This document shows, in pieces, positions 9,228 to 18,525 of a DNA stretch of 64,000 nt (the stretch's first letter is position 1; every line of letters starts with the position of its first letter). A program made the position numbers and the translations under genes. The notes beneath the pieces were generated by a model. That model was not told where the DNA came from. It ran no database searches and was given only the letters and a program-made list of their open reading frames with translations. The DNA comes from Erwinia persicina (GTDB lineage: Bacteria; Pseudomonadota; Gammaproteobacteria; Enterobacterales; Enterobacteriaceae), in the NCBI RefSeq assembly GCF_014838825.1, contig NZ_JACYMO010000001.1, forward strand, positions 456,566-520,565. The letters run 5' to 3'.

Positions 9228-11171
9228 ATGTTCCAGGATAACCCGCTGCTCGCGCAGCTTAAAGAGAAACTCCACTCCCAGACGCCGCGTGTTGAGGGTG
9301 TGGTAAAAGGCACTGAAAAAGGTTTCGGCTTCCTGGAAGTCGATGCACAGAAAAGCTACTTTATTCCGCCGCCGTTCATGAAAAAAGTCATGCACGGTGA
9401 CCGTGTGAGTGCGGTTATTCAGACTGATAAAGATCGTGAAGTTGCCGATCCGGAAACGCTGATCGAACCGTTCCTGACCCGCTTTGTCGGCCGCGTGCAG
9501 AAGAAAGACGATCGCCTGTCGATTATTCCTGACCATCCGCTGCTGAGAGACGCCATTCAGTGCCGTCCTGACCGTAATGTGAAGCATGACTTCCAGGCCG
9601 GTGACTGGGCAGTGGCTGAAATGCGCCGTCACCCGCTGAAAGGCGATCGCGGTTTCTACGCTGAACTGACTGAATTTATTACCACGGCGGATGACCATTT
9701 AGCGCCGTGGTGGGTCACCCTGTCACGCCATAATCTGGAGCGTGAAGCGCCGGATGTGGCCACGCCGGAAGAGATGCTGGACGAACAGCTTGAGCGTGAA
9801 GATCTCACTGGCCTCGCCTTCGTGACTATCGACAGTGCCAGCACGGAAGATATGGACGATGCGCTGTACGTAGAAGAAGCCGCCGATGGCGCGCTGAAGC
9901 TGACGATTGCCATTGCCGACCCGACAGCCTATGTACCGGCCGGCAGCCAGCTCGATACCATTGCCGCCGAGCGTTCATTTACCAACTATCTGCCTGGTTT
10001 TAATATTCCGATGCTGCCGCGTCAGCTGTCTGATGACATCTGTTCTCTGCGCCCCAACGTTCGCCGGCCGGTGCTGGCCTGCCGTGTCACGGTGGCAGCC
10101 GACGGTACCCCGGGCGAGGACATTCAGTTCTTCGCCGCGTGGATTGAGTCCCGCGCCAAGCTGGTGTACGACAACGTTTCTGACTGGCTGGAAACCGACG
10201 GCAACAGTGAATGGCAGCCGGAAAGCGGGGAGATTGCTGCGCAGATCCGCCTGCTGCACCGCCTGTGCCTGGCGCGCAGCGAATGGCGTCAGAGCCATGC
10301 GCTGGTGTTCAAAGATCGCCCTGACTTCCGCTTCCTGCTGGGTGAGAAAGGCGAAGTGCTGGATATCATCGCCGAGCACCGCCGCATCGCCAACCGCATC
10401 GTTGAAGAGTCGATGATCCTGGCGAACATCTGCGCTGCCAGCGTGCTGCGCGATAAGCTGGGCTTCGGTATTTATAACGTCCACCTGGGCTTCGATGAGG
10501 TGAACGCCGAGCAGGCTGCTGCTGTTCTGGCGAATCACGGCGTGGTGGCCGATCCGCTGGCGATTGCTACGCTTGAAGGCTTCCGCACGCTGCGCCGTGA
10601 ACTGGATACCCTGCCGACGCAGTTCCTCGACAGCCGTATTCGCCGCTTCCAGTCGTTTGCCGAGGTCAGCACCTCGCCAGGGCCGCACTTTGGTCTTGGC
10701 CTGGAAGCGTATGCCACCTGGACCTCCCCCATCCGTAAGTTTGGCGACATGGTTAACCACCGCCTGCTGAAAGCGATCATCAAAGGGGAAACGGCGAGCC
10801 GTCCTGACGATACGCTGACGGTGAAGATGGCTGAACGTCGCCGTCAGAACCGTATGGCCGAGCGCGATGTGGGTGACTGGCTCTATTCACGCTTCCTGCA
10901 GAAGGCAGTGGGTACCGATCAGCGTTTCAGTGCGGAAGTGATCGACGTTTCCCGCGGTGGCATGCGCGTTCGCCTGCAGGACAACGGTGCGGTGGCCTTT
11001 ATTCCTGCCCCGTTTATTCACGCCGTGCGTGATGAGCTGGTGTGCAGTAATGAAAATGGCACCGTGCAGATCAAAGGTGAAGTCGCCTACCGCGTAACCG
11101 ACCTGATTGAAGTGACCATCGCCGAAGTGCGTATGGAAACCCGCAGCGTCGTTGCCCGTCCGGCCGTCTGA
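9228..11171 (+). CDS. rnb: Exoribonuclease II
   Basis: A 647-residue processive 3'-5' exoribonuclease that degrades single-stranded RNA to short oligonucleotides in the cytoplasm. The N-terminal cold-shock RNA-binding domains ([19 protein letters not shown] around residues 31-49) precede the RNB catalytic domain with the metal-binding motif [10 protein letters not shown]; Asp202, Asp208, Asp210 and Asp211 correspond to the E. coli catalytic aspartates. A C-terminal S1 domain ends in AEVRMETRS. The near-identity to E. coli RNase II along the whole length and the expected size make the call secure. It is followed by its own strong terminator. Confidence 0.98.
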   Translation: MFQDNPLLAQLKEKLHSQTPRVEGVVKGTEKGFGFLEVDAQKSYFIPPPFMKKVMHGDRVSAVIQTDKDREVADPETLIEPFLTRFVGRVQKKDDRLSIIPDHPLLRDAIQCRPDRNVKHDFQAGDWAVAEMRRHPLKGDRGFYAELTEFITTADDHLAPWWVTLSRHNLEREAPDVATPEEMLDEQLEREDLTGLAFVTIDSASTEDMDDALYVEEAADGALKLTIAIADPTAYVPAGSQLDTIAAERSFTNYLPGFNIPMLPRQLSDDICSLRPNVRRPVLACRVTVAADGTPGEDIQFFAAWIESRAKLVYDNVSDWLETDGNSEWQPESGEIAAQIRLLHRLCLARSEWRQSHALVFKDRPDFRFLLGEKGEVLDIIAEHRRIANRIVEESMILANICAASVLRDKLGFGIYNVHLGFDEVNAEQAAAVLANHGVVADPLAIATLEGFRTLRRELDTLPTQFLDSRIRRFQSFAEVSTSPGPHFGLGLEAYATWTSPIRKFGDMVNHRLLKAIIKGETASRPDDTLTVKMAERRRQNRMAERDVGDWLYSRFLQKAVGTDQRFSAEVIDVSRGGMRVRLQDNGAVAFIPAPFIHAVRDELVCSNENGTVQIKGEVAYRVTDLIEVTIAEVRMETRSVVARPAV

Positions 11172-11180
11172 TATCGCTCA

Positions 11181-11210
11181 ACGGGACAGCCTGACCGCTG
11201 TCCCGTTTTT
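11181..11210 (+). terminator. Terminator of rnb
   Basis: A 10-bp stem, ACGGGACAGC / GCTGTCCCGT, with a 6-nt loop and a run of five T. Confidence 0.88.
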
Positions 11211-11364
11211 ATTCCCTCCCTCTCCACCTGCATCTGCCGCACTCCGCAAAAAAATAAAAAACTCTCTGCGCCTCACATTTCTCATTCCATTTACTTTCAT
11301 AAACATTCTTTTACATTACGTTTAACTTGTCCCCCCTCTTACGGATCTGACAAGGAGTACTGTG

Positions 11365-13431
11365 ATGAACAACGTCAAAACCGGGCTGGTCTGGTTACTG
11401 GTGGCGTTAGCCGGTGCCTGCGCCTTTGCCATGCTGGCGCTCAACCGCGGCGAACCCGTTAACGCGCTGTGGCTGGTGGTGGCCGCCGTTGCCTGCTACA
11501 GCATCGCTTATCGTTTTTACAGTCTGTTTATTGCCCGCCGGATATTCGAACTCGACGACCGCCGTCTGACCCCCGCAGAGCGCAATAACGACGGACTCGA
11601 CTATGTGCCGACCAATAAGTGGGTCTTGTTTGGCCATCATTTCGCCGCCATCGCCGGTGCCGGTCCCCTTGTCGGGCCGATCCTTGCCGCACAGATGGGC
11701 TTCCTGCCGGGCACGCTGTGGATCCTGATTGGGGTGATGCTGGCCGGTGCCGTGCAGGACTTCCTGATCCTGTTTATTTCCACCCGCCGCGACGGCCGTT
11801 CGCTGGGCGAAATGGCGAAACAGGAGCTGGGGGCTTTCGCCGGCGTGATCACCATGCTCGGGGCACTGGGGGTAATGATCATTATTCTCTCTGCGCTGGC
11901 GCTGGTGGTGGTAAAGGCGCTGACCAACAGTCCGTGGGGACTCTTTACCCTGGCAGCGACCCTGCCGATTGCCCTGTTTATGGGCGTGTACATGCGCTTT
12001 CTGCGCCCGGGTAAAATTGCCGAAGTGTCCCTGATCGGTTTTGTGCTGATGATGGCGGCAATTATTTACGGGGGCGATATTGCCCTGCACCCTTACTGGG
12101 GCCCGTTCTTCACGCTCAAAGGCACCACCCTGACGCTGGTACTGGTGATTTATGGCTTTGTGGCGTCGGTGCTGCCCGTCTGGCTGCTGCTGGCTCCGCG
12201 TGATTACCTGTCGACCTTTCTCAAAATTGGTGTAATTGTCGGCCTTGCCGTTGGCATCGTCTTTGCTATGCCGGAAATGAAAATGCCGGCAGTGACCCGG
12301 TTTATTGATGGCAGCGGTCCGGTATTTTCCGGCGGCCTGTTCCCGTTTCTGTTTATCACTATCGCCTGCGGAGCCATCTCCGGCTTCCATGCACTGGTTT
12401 CCAGCGGCACCACGCCGAAGCTGATTGAACGTGAAAGTCATATCCGCATGATTGGCTACGGTGCAATGCTGATGGAGTCGTTCGTGGCTATTATGGCGCT
12501 GATTTGCGCCTCGGTGATCGACCCCGGTGTTTACTTTGCTATGAATGCGCCAGCGGCCCTGATCGGCACCACGGTGGAAAGCGCCAGCCAGGCGATCAAC
12601 GGCTGGGGATTTGTGGTGACGCCAGAAATGCTAACCGCCATTGCCCGCGACGTGGGTGAAACTTCGGTGCTTTCGCGTGCCGGTGGCGCACCCACCTTTG
12701 CTGTCGGGATGGCACACATTATTACCGAGGTGTTTAACAGCCGGGCGATGATGGCGTTCTGGTATCACTTCGCCATTCTGTTTGAAGCGCTGTTTATCCT
12801 GACCGCCGTCGACGCCGGGACGCGTGCCTGCCGCTTTATGGTGCAGGATCTGGCAGGGACGATGGTACCGGCTCTGGCCAACAACCGTTCATGGCTGGGC
12901 AATATTATCGGCACCGCCGTGGCGGTAGCGGGATGGGGCTTCTTCGTCTATCAGGGGGTAATTGATCCTCTGGGCGGGATTAATACCCTCTGGCCGCTGT
13001 TTGGTATTGGTAACCAGATGCTGGCATCAATGGCGCTGATCCTCGGCACCGTAGTGTTGTTTAAAATGAAAAAACAGCGCTATGCCTGGGTCACGATTAT
13101 CCCGACGGCGTGGCTGTTTATCACCTCGATGACTGCCGGATGGCAGAAAATTTTCCACGAGAAACCTGCGATTGGTTTCCTTGCCCAGGCGAAGAAATTC
13201 AGCAACGGTATTGACCAGGGCATCGTGATCGCACCGGCTAAAACGGTGGCAGATATGCAGACCATTGTTCTCAGCAATCAGATTAATGCCGGACTCTGCG
13301 CCTTCTTTATGCTGGTCGCCGTGACCATGCTGGTCGCCGCATTTTTCGCTATTCGCCGTGCCCTGTTGAGCACGACCCCCACCGTGCGCGAAAGCCCGGT
13401 GGTGCTTCGCGACGAAAAAGTCAACATGTGA
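11365..13431 (+). CDS. cstA: CstA-family carbon-starvation/peptide-pyruvate transporter
   Basis: A 688-residue polytopic inner-membrane protein of the CstA family, whose E. coli members CstA and BtsT import pyruvate, with peptide uptake also reported for CstA. Family signatures include VPTNKWVLFGHHFAAIAGAG, GPLVGPILAAQMG, PVWLLLAPRDYLSTFLKIG, SGFHALVSSGTTPK and DPLGGINTLWPLFGIGNQML (each abbreviated here). Similarity is visibly closer to CstA than to BtsT. A GTG at 11362 and an ATG at 11365 are both in frame; AAGGAG at 11352-11357 suits the ATG better. E. coli cstA is followed by ybdD (DUF466); no such gene is present, but a 31-codon ORF overlaps the stop. This gene is not at this locus in E. 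coli. Confidence 0.92.
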   Translation: MNNVKTGLVWLLVALAGACAFAMLALNRGEPVNALWLVVAAVACYSIAYRFYSLFIARRIFELDDRRLTPAERNNDGLDYVPTNKWVLFGHHFAAIAGAGPLVGPILAAQMGFLPGTLWILIGVMLAGAVQDFLILFISTRRDGRSLGEMAKQELGAFAGVITMLGALGVMIIILSALALVVVKALTNSPWGLFTLAATLPIALFMGVYMRFLRPGKIAEVSLIGFVLMMAAIIYGGDIALHPYWGPFFTLKGTTLTLVLVIYGFVASVLPVWLLLAPRDYLSTFLKIGVIVGLAVGIVFAMPEMKMPAVTRFIDGSGPVFSGGLFPFLFITIACGAISGFHALVSSGTTPKLIERESHIRMIGYGAMLMESFVAIMALICASVIDPGVYFAMNAPAALIGTTVESASQAINGWGFVVTPEMLTAIARDVGETSVLSRAGGAPTFAVGMAHIITEVFNSRAMMAFWYHFAILFEALFILTAVDAGTRACRFMVQDLAGTMVPALANNRSWLGNIIGTAVAVAGWGFFVYQGVIDPLGGINTLWPLFGIGNQMLASMALILGTVVLFKMKKQRYAWVTIIPTAWLFITSMTAGWQKIFHEKPAIGFLAQAKKFSNGIDQGIVIAPAKTVADMQTIVLSNQINAGLCAFFMLVAVTMLVAAFFAIRRALLSTTPTVRESPVVLRDEKVNM

Positions 13432-13526
13432 TGATTTTTGCGACAATTGTGAAGAACTTAAAATACATCGTGCGCAAGGCAAACCAGGCCGATAAAGTGA
13501 TCAACTTAGTCAAATTATCCTGCTAA
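13431..13526 (+). CDS. Possible 31-residue ORF coupled to cstA
   Basis: An ATG overlaps the cstA stop (TGATG) and opens a 31-codon frame that ends eight bases before a strong terminator, so it would be the last cistron of the cstA transcript. The peptide starts MIFATIVKNLKYIVRKANQ and is basic with an amphipathic look; it ends in LSC. It does not resemble YbdD, which usually follows cstA. Coupling by overlap and the placement before the terminator are the only support; no homologue is known to me, and chance is possible at this length. Confidence 0.3.
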   Translation: MIFATIVKNLKYIVRKANQADKVINLVKLSC

Positions 13527-13533
13527 TATGCTA

Positions 13534-13559
13534 CCCCGATCGCCCGATCGGGGTTTTTT
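13534..13559 (+). terminator. Terminator of the cstA transcript
   Basis: An inverted repeat CCCCGATCG / CGATCGGGG separated by CC, directly followed by six T. Confidence 0.9.
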
Positions 13560-13683
13560 ATGCTACCCGGAAATTTTCAGCAAAAAAATATATTGTCCTG
13601 GTCACTTGTGATCCTGCGGGTTGCCGAATACTGTTGCTAAAATAAGAAGATACCATCTGCTAAGTAGCATCGAGGGAAAAAAA

Positions 13684-15675
13684 ATGACCGATGAACAAGG
13701 GCAATCGCTTCTGTATGCGTATTTTGGCACCAGCAGCCCTCATTGGCGTTTATCTTCCGACAGCGATGCCCTGCATTTCGCTGAAGATGAAGGCGGTATC
13801 ACCAATATCGCCGTTCCCCTGACGGCCTCCCAGGCCGGTATGCTGCGCAATATGACCGTCATCACCTCCAGTGTGAATCTCACCATTACGCTTCATGGCA
13901 CGGAGCTTTCCATGCACCTTGTCGGCAGAAAAGTGTCGCAGATCGCCTGGGCCGGCACCGCCTCCGCCTGGGGTGACACTTCCTCTGTTGCCCGTGACCT
14001 GGTGCTGGGCCTGTCGTTTGCAGAACAGGTCGTTTCGGAAGCGAATTCGGTGATCGTCATCGTCGATCAGCAAGGCAATATTCAGCGCTTTAATCGCCTG
14101 TCGGAAGAGTATACCGGGCTGAAAGAACAGGAAGTCATTGGTCGCAATGTCTTCCAGCTGTTTATGTCTCGTCAGGAAGCGGCAGCCTCACGACGAAATA
14201 TCAGTACCTTTTTTCGTGAAGGCAGCTCGTATGAAGTGGAACGCTGGATCAAGACCCGGAAAGGTCAGCGTCTCTTCCTGTTCCGCAATAAATTTGTACA
14301 CAGCGGTAGCGGGAAAAATGAAATTTATTTGATCTGTTCGGGCATGGATATCACTGAAGAACGCCGCGCACAGGAGCGCCTGCGGGTGCTGGCCAATACC
14401 GACACCATTACCGGGTTGCCAAACCGTAACGCCATTAATCAGGAAATCACCGAAGCCCTGGAAAAGCGTACCGTTCAGCAGACTGGCGTGGTCTACCTTG
14501 ACCTGGATAATTTTAAAAAAGTGAACGATGCCTACGGGCATATGTTTGGCGATCAGCTTCTGCAGGCGGTTTCTCTGGCCATCCTGAGCTGCCTGGATAA
14601 GGATCAGACCCTGGCACGTCTGGGTGGTGATGAGTTTATTGTGCTGGCAGAGGATACCAGCCAGGCCGCGCTGGAGGCGATGTCTTCCCGTATCCTTGTG
14701 CGCCTTAAACAGCCGTTCCGTATTGGCCTGATCGAAGTGTATTCCGGCTGTTCGATCGGCATCGCCCTCGCCCCGCAGCATGGCGAAGATCGTGAGAGTC
14801 TGATCCGTAATGCCGATACGGCCATGTACACGGCGAAAGAGAACGGGCGCGGAAAATTCTGTATTTTTTCTGCTGAGATGAATCAGCGCGTCTTCGAATA
14901 TCTCTGGCTAGACACCAACCTTCGTAAAGCGCTCGACCAGCATCAGCTGGTGCTGCACTATCAGCCGAAGCTGAATGCCGATGGTTCGGTGACCAGCGTG
15001 GAAGCACTGGTGCGCTGGATGTCGCCCGAACGCGGGCTGATCCCCCCGGACAGTTTCATCTCCTATGCCGAAGAGTCAGGGCTGATAATACCGCTGGGAC
15101 GCTGGGTTATGCTGGCCGTGCTGGAACAAATCCTGCTCTGGAGGAAAGAGGGGATATTTCTGCGCGTCGCGGTCAATGTTTCGCCACGTCAGCTGATCGA
15201 CCAGAACATTTATACCGACCTGAAACTGGCGCTGGACCAGGCGGGGCTGACTGACTGCCCCATCGATATTGAGCTGACAGAAAGCTGCCTGATTGAAAAT
15301 GAGCAGCAGGCGCAGACGCTGATGGAACAGTTCCAGACGTTGGGTGCGGCGGTGCATCTTGATGATTTTGGCACTGGGTACTCCTCCCTGTCACAGCTGG
15401 CTCGCGTGCCAATTAATGCCATTAAACTGGATCAGAGCTTTATCCGCGGCGTTAATCATCATGAGGTGTCTCAGTCGCTGGTCAGGGCGATTGTAGCGGT
15501 CGCTAAAGCCCTTAATTTAGAGGTGATCGCAGAAGGCATTGAAACAGAGGAGGAAGCAGCGTTTGTCATGGCGAACGGCGTGGATATCCGTCAGGGGTTT
15601 CTCTACGCGAAGCCAATGCCCGTGGAGGAGCTGGGACACTGGCTTGCGCGGCATCATGCCATCACGGCTCCCTGA
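13684..15675 (+). CDS. rpfR: PAS-GGDEF-EAL c-di-GMP receptor RpfR (PdeR/Gmr counterpart)
   Basis: A 662-residue cytoplasmic signalling protein. It has an N-terminal domain of about 100 residues, a PAS domain (about 110-225), a GGDEF domain with intact GGDEF at 314-318 and an EAL domain with EALVRW at 440-445 and DDFGTGYSS at 560-568. In E. coli the same locus next to rnb carries pdeR (gmr, yciR). In Cronobacter and Burkholderia the homologue RpfR binds the fatty-acid signal BDSF through PAS and RpfF through its N-terminal domain, and switches c-di-GMP turnover. The convergent rpfF nine bases away supports the RpfR name. An upstream in-frame ATG at 13621 lacks a ribosome-binding site; GAGGGA precedes the chosen start. 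Both catalytic motifs look intact, so activity could be bifunctional. Confidence 0.88.
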   Translation: MTDEQGQSLLYAYFGTSSPHWRLSSDSDALHFAEDEGGITNIAVPLTASQAGMLRNMTVITSSVNLTITLHGTELSMHLVGRKVSQIAWAGTASAWGDTSSVARDLVLGLSFAEQVVSEANSVIVIVDQQGNIQRFNRLSEEYTGLKEQEVIGRNVFQLFMSRQEAAASRRNISTFFREGSSYEVERWIKTRKGQRLFLFRNKFVHSGSGKNEIYLICSGMDITEERRAQERLRVLANTDTITGLPNRNAINQEITEALEKRTVQQTGVVYLDLDNFKKVNDAYGHMFGDQLLQAVSLAILSCLDKDQTLARLGGDEFIVLAEDTSQAALEAMSSRILVRLKQPFRIGLIEVYSGCSIGIALAPQHGEDRESLIRNADTAMYTAKENGRGKFCIFSAEMNQRVFEYLWLDTNLRKALDQHQLVLHYQPKLNADGSVTSVEALVRWMSPERGLIPPDSFISYAEESGLIIPLGRWVMLAVLEQILLWRKEGIFLRVAVNVSPRQLIDQNIYTDLKLALDQAGLTDCPIDIELTESCLIENEQQAQTLMEQFQTLGAAVHLDDFGTGYSSLSQLARVPINAIKLDQSFIRGVNHHEVSQSLVRAIVAVAKALNLEVIAEGIETEEEAAFVMANGVDIRQGFLYAKPMPVEELGHWLARHHAITAP

Positions 15676-15684
15676 AGGTGAGAT

Positions 15685-16554
15685 TTATCCCGCTTTGAGC
15701 AGGGTCTGCGCGCTGTGCCGGTTTTGCAACTGCACCAGGCGTTCCATATAAGCAATGTCTTTCGGCTCCATGGTAAAGGCGAAGTCCACCCAGTCCTCGG
15801 TGATGTCCATCAGTTCCGCCCGGGAGAGTTGCAGCACGCGCTGACGCGCTTTCAGCATTGCCCTCACCCCGTTAAGTTTCGGTCTGAGCGTATCGATAAA
15901 GGTGCGGGTACAGCGGTAGCCGTCCCCCGGCTGGAACAGACGATCGACCAGGCCCCGGGTTTCAAACCACTCCGCCGTATGCGACTCCCCTTCACAGATC
16001 AGTTCCTCTGCCAGCTTCATTCCAGAACGACGCGCCACCAGAGAGTACCCGCCCATTCCCGGGAAGAGATTAAACGCAATCTCCGGGAACCCCATCCTGG
16101 CCGTATTTTGCGCCAGGATAAAGTGGTGCGCCAGTGCGGCCTCAAAGCCTCCGCCCAGCGCACTGCCTTCCACCATCGCAATGCTGACGGCTCCGGTATC
16201 AAAGCCGCGTGCAGCGGCATGGATGCAGTCAACGCAGGCGCGGGCATAGGCCCGCAGCGCCTCCCGCCGCCCGTTCTTGATAGACTCGACAAAAAAACGC
16301 AGATCGCCCCCCGCATTAAACATGGTGGGAACCAGTGAACCCGTTACCCAGAAGTCTATCTGTAATCCTGAGCGCTGTGCGGCATAGCTGAGGTTCATGA
16401 TCTCTTCGATCAGTTGATGGTTAAAACTCGGACGCGGCTGCGCTCGCAGCATCATCCACATCGTGCGGCGCTCTTCCTCGTAATAAGCGGACAGCTGGGT
16501 CATTTGTCCCGCTTCGTTAAACAGCCTGCAGGTAGTCTGATTTACAACGGTCAT
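15685..16554 (-). CDS. rpfF: DSF-family fatty-acid signal synthase RpfF (crotonase fold)
   Basis: A 289-residue crotonase-superfamily protein, the same length as Xanthomonas RpfF. The RpfF landmarks are present: FNAGGDLRFF (79-88), GSALGGGFEAAL with Glu138 and MGFPEIAFNLFPGMGGYS with Glu158. These two glutamates correspond to the catalytic Glu141 and Glu161 of Xanthomonas RpfF, with the same spacing. RpfF enzymes dehydrate 3-hydroxyacyl-ACP and release the cis-2-unsaturated fatty acid by thioesterase action. The product chain length cannot be read from sequence; BDSF (C12) is typical for enterobacteria and Burkholderia. The gene converges on rpfR, a gene arrangement shared with known RpfF/RpfR systems. 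AGAGGA precedes the start. A generic enoyl-CoA hydratase is the alternative but lacks the LFPGMGGYS motif. Confidence 0.88.
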   Translation of the reverse strand: MTVVNQTTCRLFNEAGQMTQLSAYYEEERRTMWMMLRAQPRPSFNHQLIEEIMNLSYAAQRSGLQIDFWVTGSLVPTMFNAGGDLRFFVESIKNGRREALRAYARACVDCIHAAARGFDTGAVSIAMVEGSALGGGFEAALAHHFILAQNTARMGFPEIAFNLFPGMGGYSLVARRSGMKLAEELICEGESHTAEWFETRGLVDRLFQPGDGYRCTRTFIDTLRPKLNGVRAMLKARQRVLQLSRAELMDITEDWVDFAFTMEPKDIAYMERLVQLQNRHSAQTLLKAG

Positions 16555-16824
16555 AGAATTATCCTCTGTTTAGTTATGCGTTATACGCAGCCCCAGCCTA
16601 ATCCAGAGTCTGTCCGTGCTAAATGGGTGTTTGATTTTTAAGAAAAATAACAGATAAAGCCGCCGGGAATATGCGCGATAGCGCCTGCAGGCTGGCGGGA
16701 GGAAAAAGGAGAAAAGACTGGTGAAGGAGGGAAGTGGGCGCAGGCCGCCACGCTGACGACCTGCCGCTGAGTATTGCGTCATGCTGACAACCGCATGGAT
16801 GGCGGTTAGCCGCGGATATACCAG

Positions 16825-17523
16825 CTATTTCTGTCCGTAATAGGCATTTTTACCGTGCTTGCGCAGATAGTGTTTATCCAGCAAGACCTGCTGCACCGCC
16901 GGTAGCTGCGGGGTCAGTTGTTGACTGAAAATGCCCATATAGGCCACCTCTTCCAGCACCACCGCGCTGTGTACGGCGTCTTCGGCGCTGCGCCCCCAGG
17001 CAAAAGGTCCGTGTGAGTTAACCAGCACGGCGGGGATTGCTAACGGATCGATACCGCGCTGTTGCAGTGTTTCAACGATCACCTGCCCGGTTTGCCACTC
17101 ATAGCGCTCAGTAATCTCATTGTCGCGCATCTGCCGGGTACAGGGTATGGCACCGTAAAAGTCATCAGCATGGGTGGTCCCCCAGGCGGGCAGATCCTTC
17201 CCTGCCTGGGCCCAGATGGTGGCATGGCGGGAATGCGTATGGACAATCCCCCCAATTTCGGGCCAGGCGAGATAGAGCGCACGATGAGTATCGGTGTCGG
17301 ATGAAGGCCGTTTATCACCTTCAATCACCTCTCCTGATGCCAGTGCCACCACCACCATATCGTCCCGCTTCATATCGTCATAGCTGACGCCGGAGGGCTT
17401 GATGACGATCACTCCCTGTTCACGATCAATGGCGCTGACGTTGCCCCAGGTAAAGGTCACCAGTCCGTAGCGCGGTAGCGCGAGATTCGCGTCCAGTACC
17501 TGTTGCTTAAGTTGTTCCAGCAT
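16825..17523 (-). CDS. araD: L-ribulose-5-phosphate 4-epimerase
   Basis: A 232-residue class II aldolase-family epimerase that interconverts L-ribulose 5-phosphate and D-xylulose 5-phosphate. The zinc-binding [14 protein letters not shown] segment (His95, His97), the SHGPFAWG histidine motif and the C-terminal [14 protein letters not shown] with its catalytic tyrosine all match AraD closely; UlaF and SgbE are less similar. araA, araB and araC are not in the window, so the substrate must come from genes elsewhere. A 400-bp gap separates it from the divergent osmB. A gene at this position is not part of the E. coli region. Confidence 0.9.
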   Translation of the reverse strand: MLEQLKQQVLDANLALPRYGLVTFTWGNVSAIDREQGVIVIKPSGVSYDDMKRDDMVVVALASGEVIEGDKRPSSDTDTHRALYLAWPEIGGIVHTHSRHATIWAQAGKDLPAWGTTHADDFYGAIPCTRQMRDNEITERYEWQTGQVIVETLQQRGIDPLAIPAVLVNSHGPFAWGRSAEDAVHSAVVLEEVAYMGIFSQQLTPQLPAVQQVLLDKHYLRKHGKNAYYGQK

Positions 17524-17822
17524 GTCGTTCTCTCCACTGTGGCCAGGGAGTTATTGTCTGCGCGAGAGGTACAGGCGGGTATGGAGACATTGGCTGTATC
17601 AGAGGCAGGATCCGGCTGAAGGCACTATTTTGCGGGGCGGTACGGAAAAAATAGGCGCGGAAATTAAGATTTTTTACCTGTAAAGACGTCCAGCAATATT
17701 TCAAAATAAGTCATTGCCTTTACCCCAGTGATAGTTAGAGATCTCACTATCCGGTTAAGGTGAGGGAGTCCTGGCCCGGCGGATTCACACACAGACGATT
17801 ATTTACGCGAATTTTACGCGTT

Positions 17823-17890
17823 AGGTGACATAAATCACCAGAAAACAAGCCGGTGCAGGATCGATAACGCAGAGCATCTTCTATACTTAA
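17823..17890 (+). promoter_or_regulatory. osmB upstream region: CRP-like site and sigma-S-like -10 element
   Basis: Within the 404-bp gap between araD and osmB, GTGA-CATAAA-TCAC (17825-17838) matches the CRP half-site spacing. Further on, CTATACTTAA (17881-17890) matches the sigma-S -10 consensus CTATACT and lies about 40 bp before the osmB start, as in E. coli osmB. The CRP-like palindrome could serve araD or osmB; it is about 300 bp from the araD start. The rest of the gap shows no gene. Confidence 0.6.
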
Positions 17891-17927
17891 TGAGTATCTC
17901 TGTTGCTGCAATTAAGGAGTAGTAAAT

Positions 17928-18146
17928 ATGTCAATCACTGCAAAACGCATTACCGCTGGCTTGCTGGCCGCTACATTAGTTCTCTCCCTGAGCGCATGCT
18001 CAAACTGGTCTAAACGCGATCGTAATACAGCAATCGGCGCAGGTGCTGGCGCTATTGGTGGTTCTGTTCTGACAAACGGAAGTGGACTGGGTACCCTGGG
18101 GGGTGCCGCAGTAGGTGGGATCATCGGACATCAAATCGACAAATAA
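17928..18146 (+). CDS. osmB: Osmotically inducible lipoprotein OsmB
   Basis: A 72-residue lipoprotein with signal peptide and lipobox LSAC (Cys24), followed by SNWSKRDRNTAIGAGAGAIG and a glycine-rich hydrophobic glycine-zipper segment ending GGIIGHQIDK. Length and sequence agree with enterobacterial OsmB, an outer-membrane lipoprotein induced by osmotic stress and in stationary phase. AAGGAG precedes the start at a good distance, and a sigma-S-type promoter element lies upstream. Confidence 0.95.
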   Translation: MSITAKRITAGLLAATLVLSLSACSNWSKRDRNTAIGAGAGAIGGSVLTNGSGLGTLGGAAVGGIIGHQIDK

Positions 18147-18162
18147 TAAAGCAGCGTATCGC

Positions 18163-18183
18163 GGGCCGAACTTCGTTCGGCCC
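18163..18183 (+). terminator. Terminator of osmB (possibly bidirectional)
   Basis: An 8-bp stem, GGGCCGAA / TTCGGCCC, with a CTTCG loop, between the ends of osmB and yciH. The T-run is weak. Confidence 0.6.
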
Positions 18184-18198
18184 TGTTAAGGGGAAAAC

Positions 18199-18525
18199 TC
18201 ACCCGCCGGCCAGTTTGACCTTCATACCTTTGGCTTCGAGCAGCGTTTTTAACAGGTCGCGTTTATCGCCCTGAATCTCGATCACCCCCTCTTTCAGCGC
18301 ACCACCGCAGCCACACTTCTTTTTTAGTTCAGCCGTCAGCTTTGCCAGCTCCGCATCATCAAGATCAATACCGCTAATCAGGCATACGCCTTTTCCTTTG
18401 CGGCCGCTGGTCTGACGCTGTATGCGGACAATGCCATCCCCTTTCGGACGCGGCACTGTCGCTTCAGGTTCGTTGATGCGTCCGCTTTCCGTGGAGTAAA
18501 CCAGCCGGCTGTTGTCATCTGCCAT
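18199..18525 (-). CDS. yciH: SUI1/eIF1-family protein YciH
   Basis: A 108-residue protein of the SUI1 family, homologous to eukaryotic initiation factor eIF1; in E. coli YciH can influence initiator selection in translation initiation and is reported to act as a stress-related translation inhibitor. The diagnostic KGKGVCLISGIDLDD, the KKKCGCGGALK core and the IEIQGDKRDLL segment are all present. Its ATG overlaps the pyrF stop codon (TAATG), so the two are translationally coupled, as in E. coli. Confidence 0.95.
   Translation of the reverse strand: MADDNSRLVYSTESGRINEPEATVPRPKGDGIVRIQRQTSGRKGKGVCLISGIDLDDAELAKLTAELKKKCGCGGALKEGVIEIQGDKRDLLKTLLEAKGMKVKLAGG

Noticed and set aside
11407-12441. 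344-codon antisense frame in cstA
   Set aside because: Its composition is the mirror of a membrane-protein gene (many His, Gln, Arg); a shadow of cstA codon bias.
16570-16782. 70-codon minus-strand frame between rpfF and araD
   Set aside because: Random-looking Arg/Leu/Phe-rich translation without a start signal.
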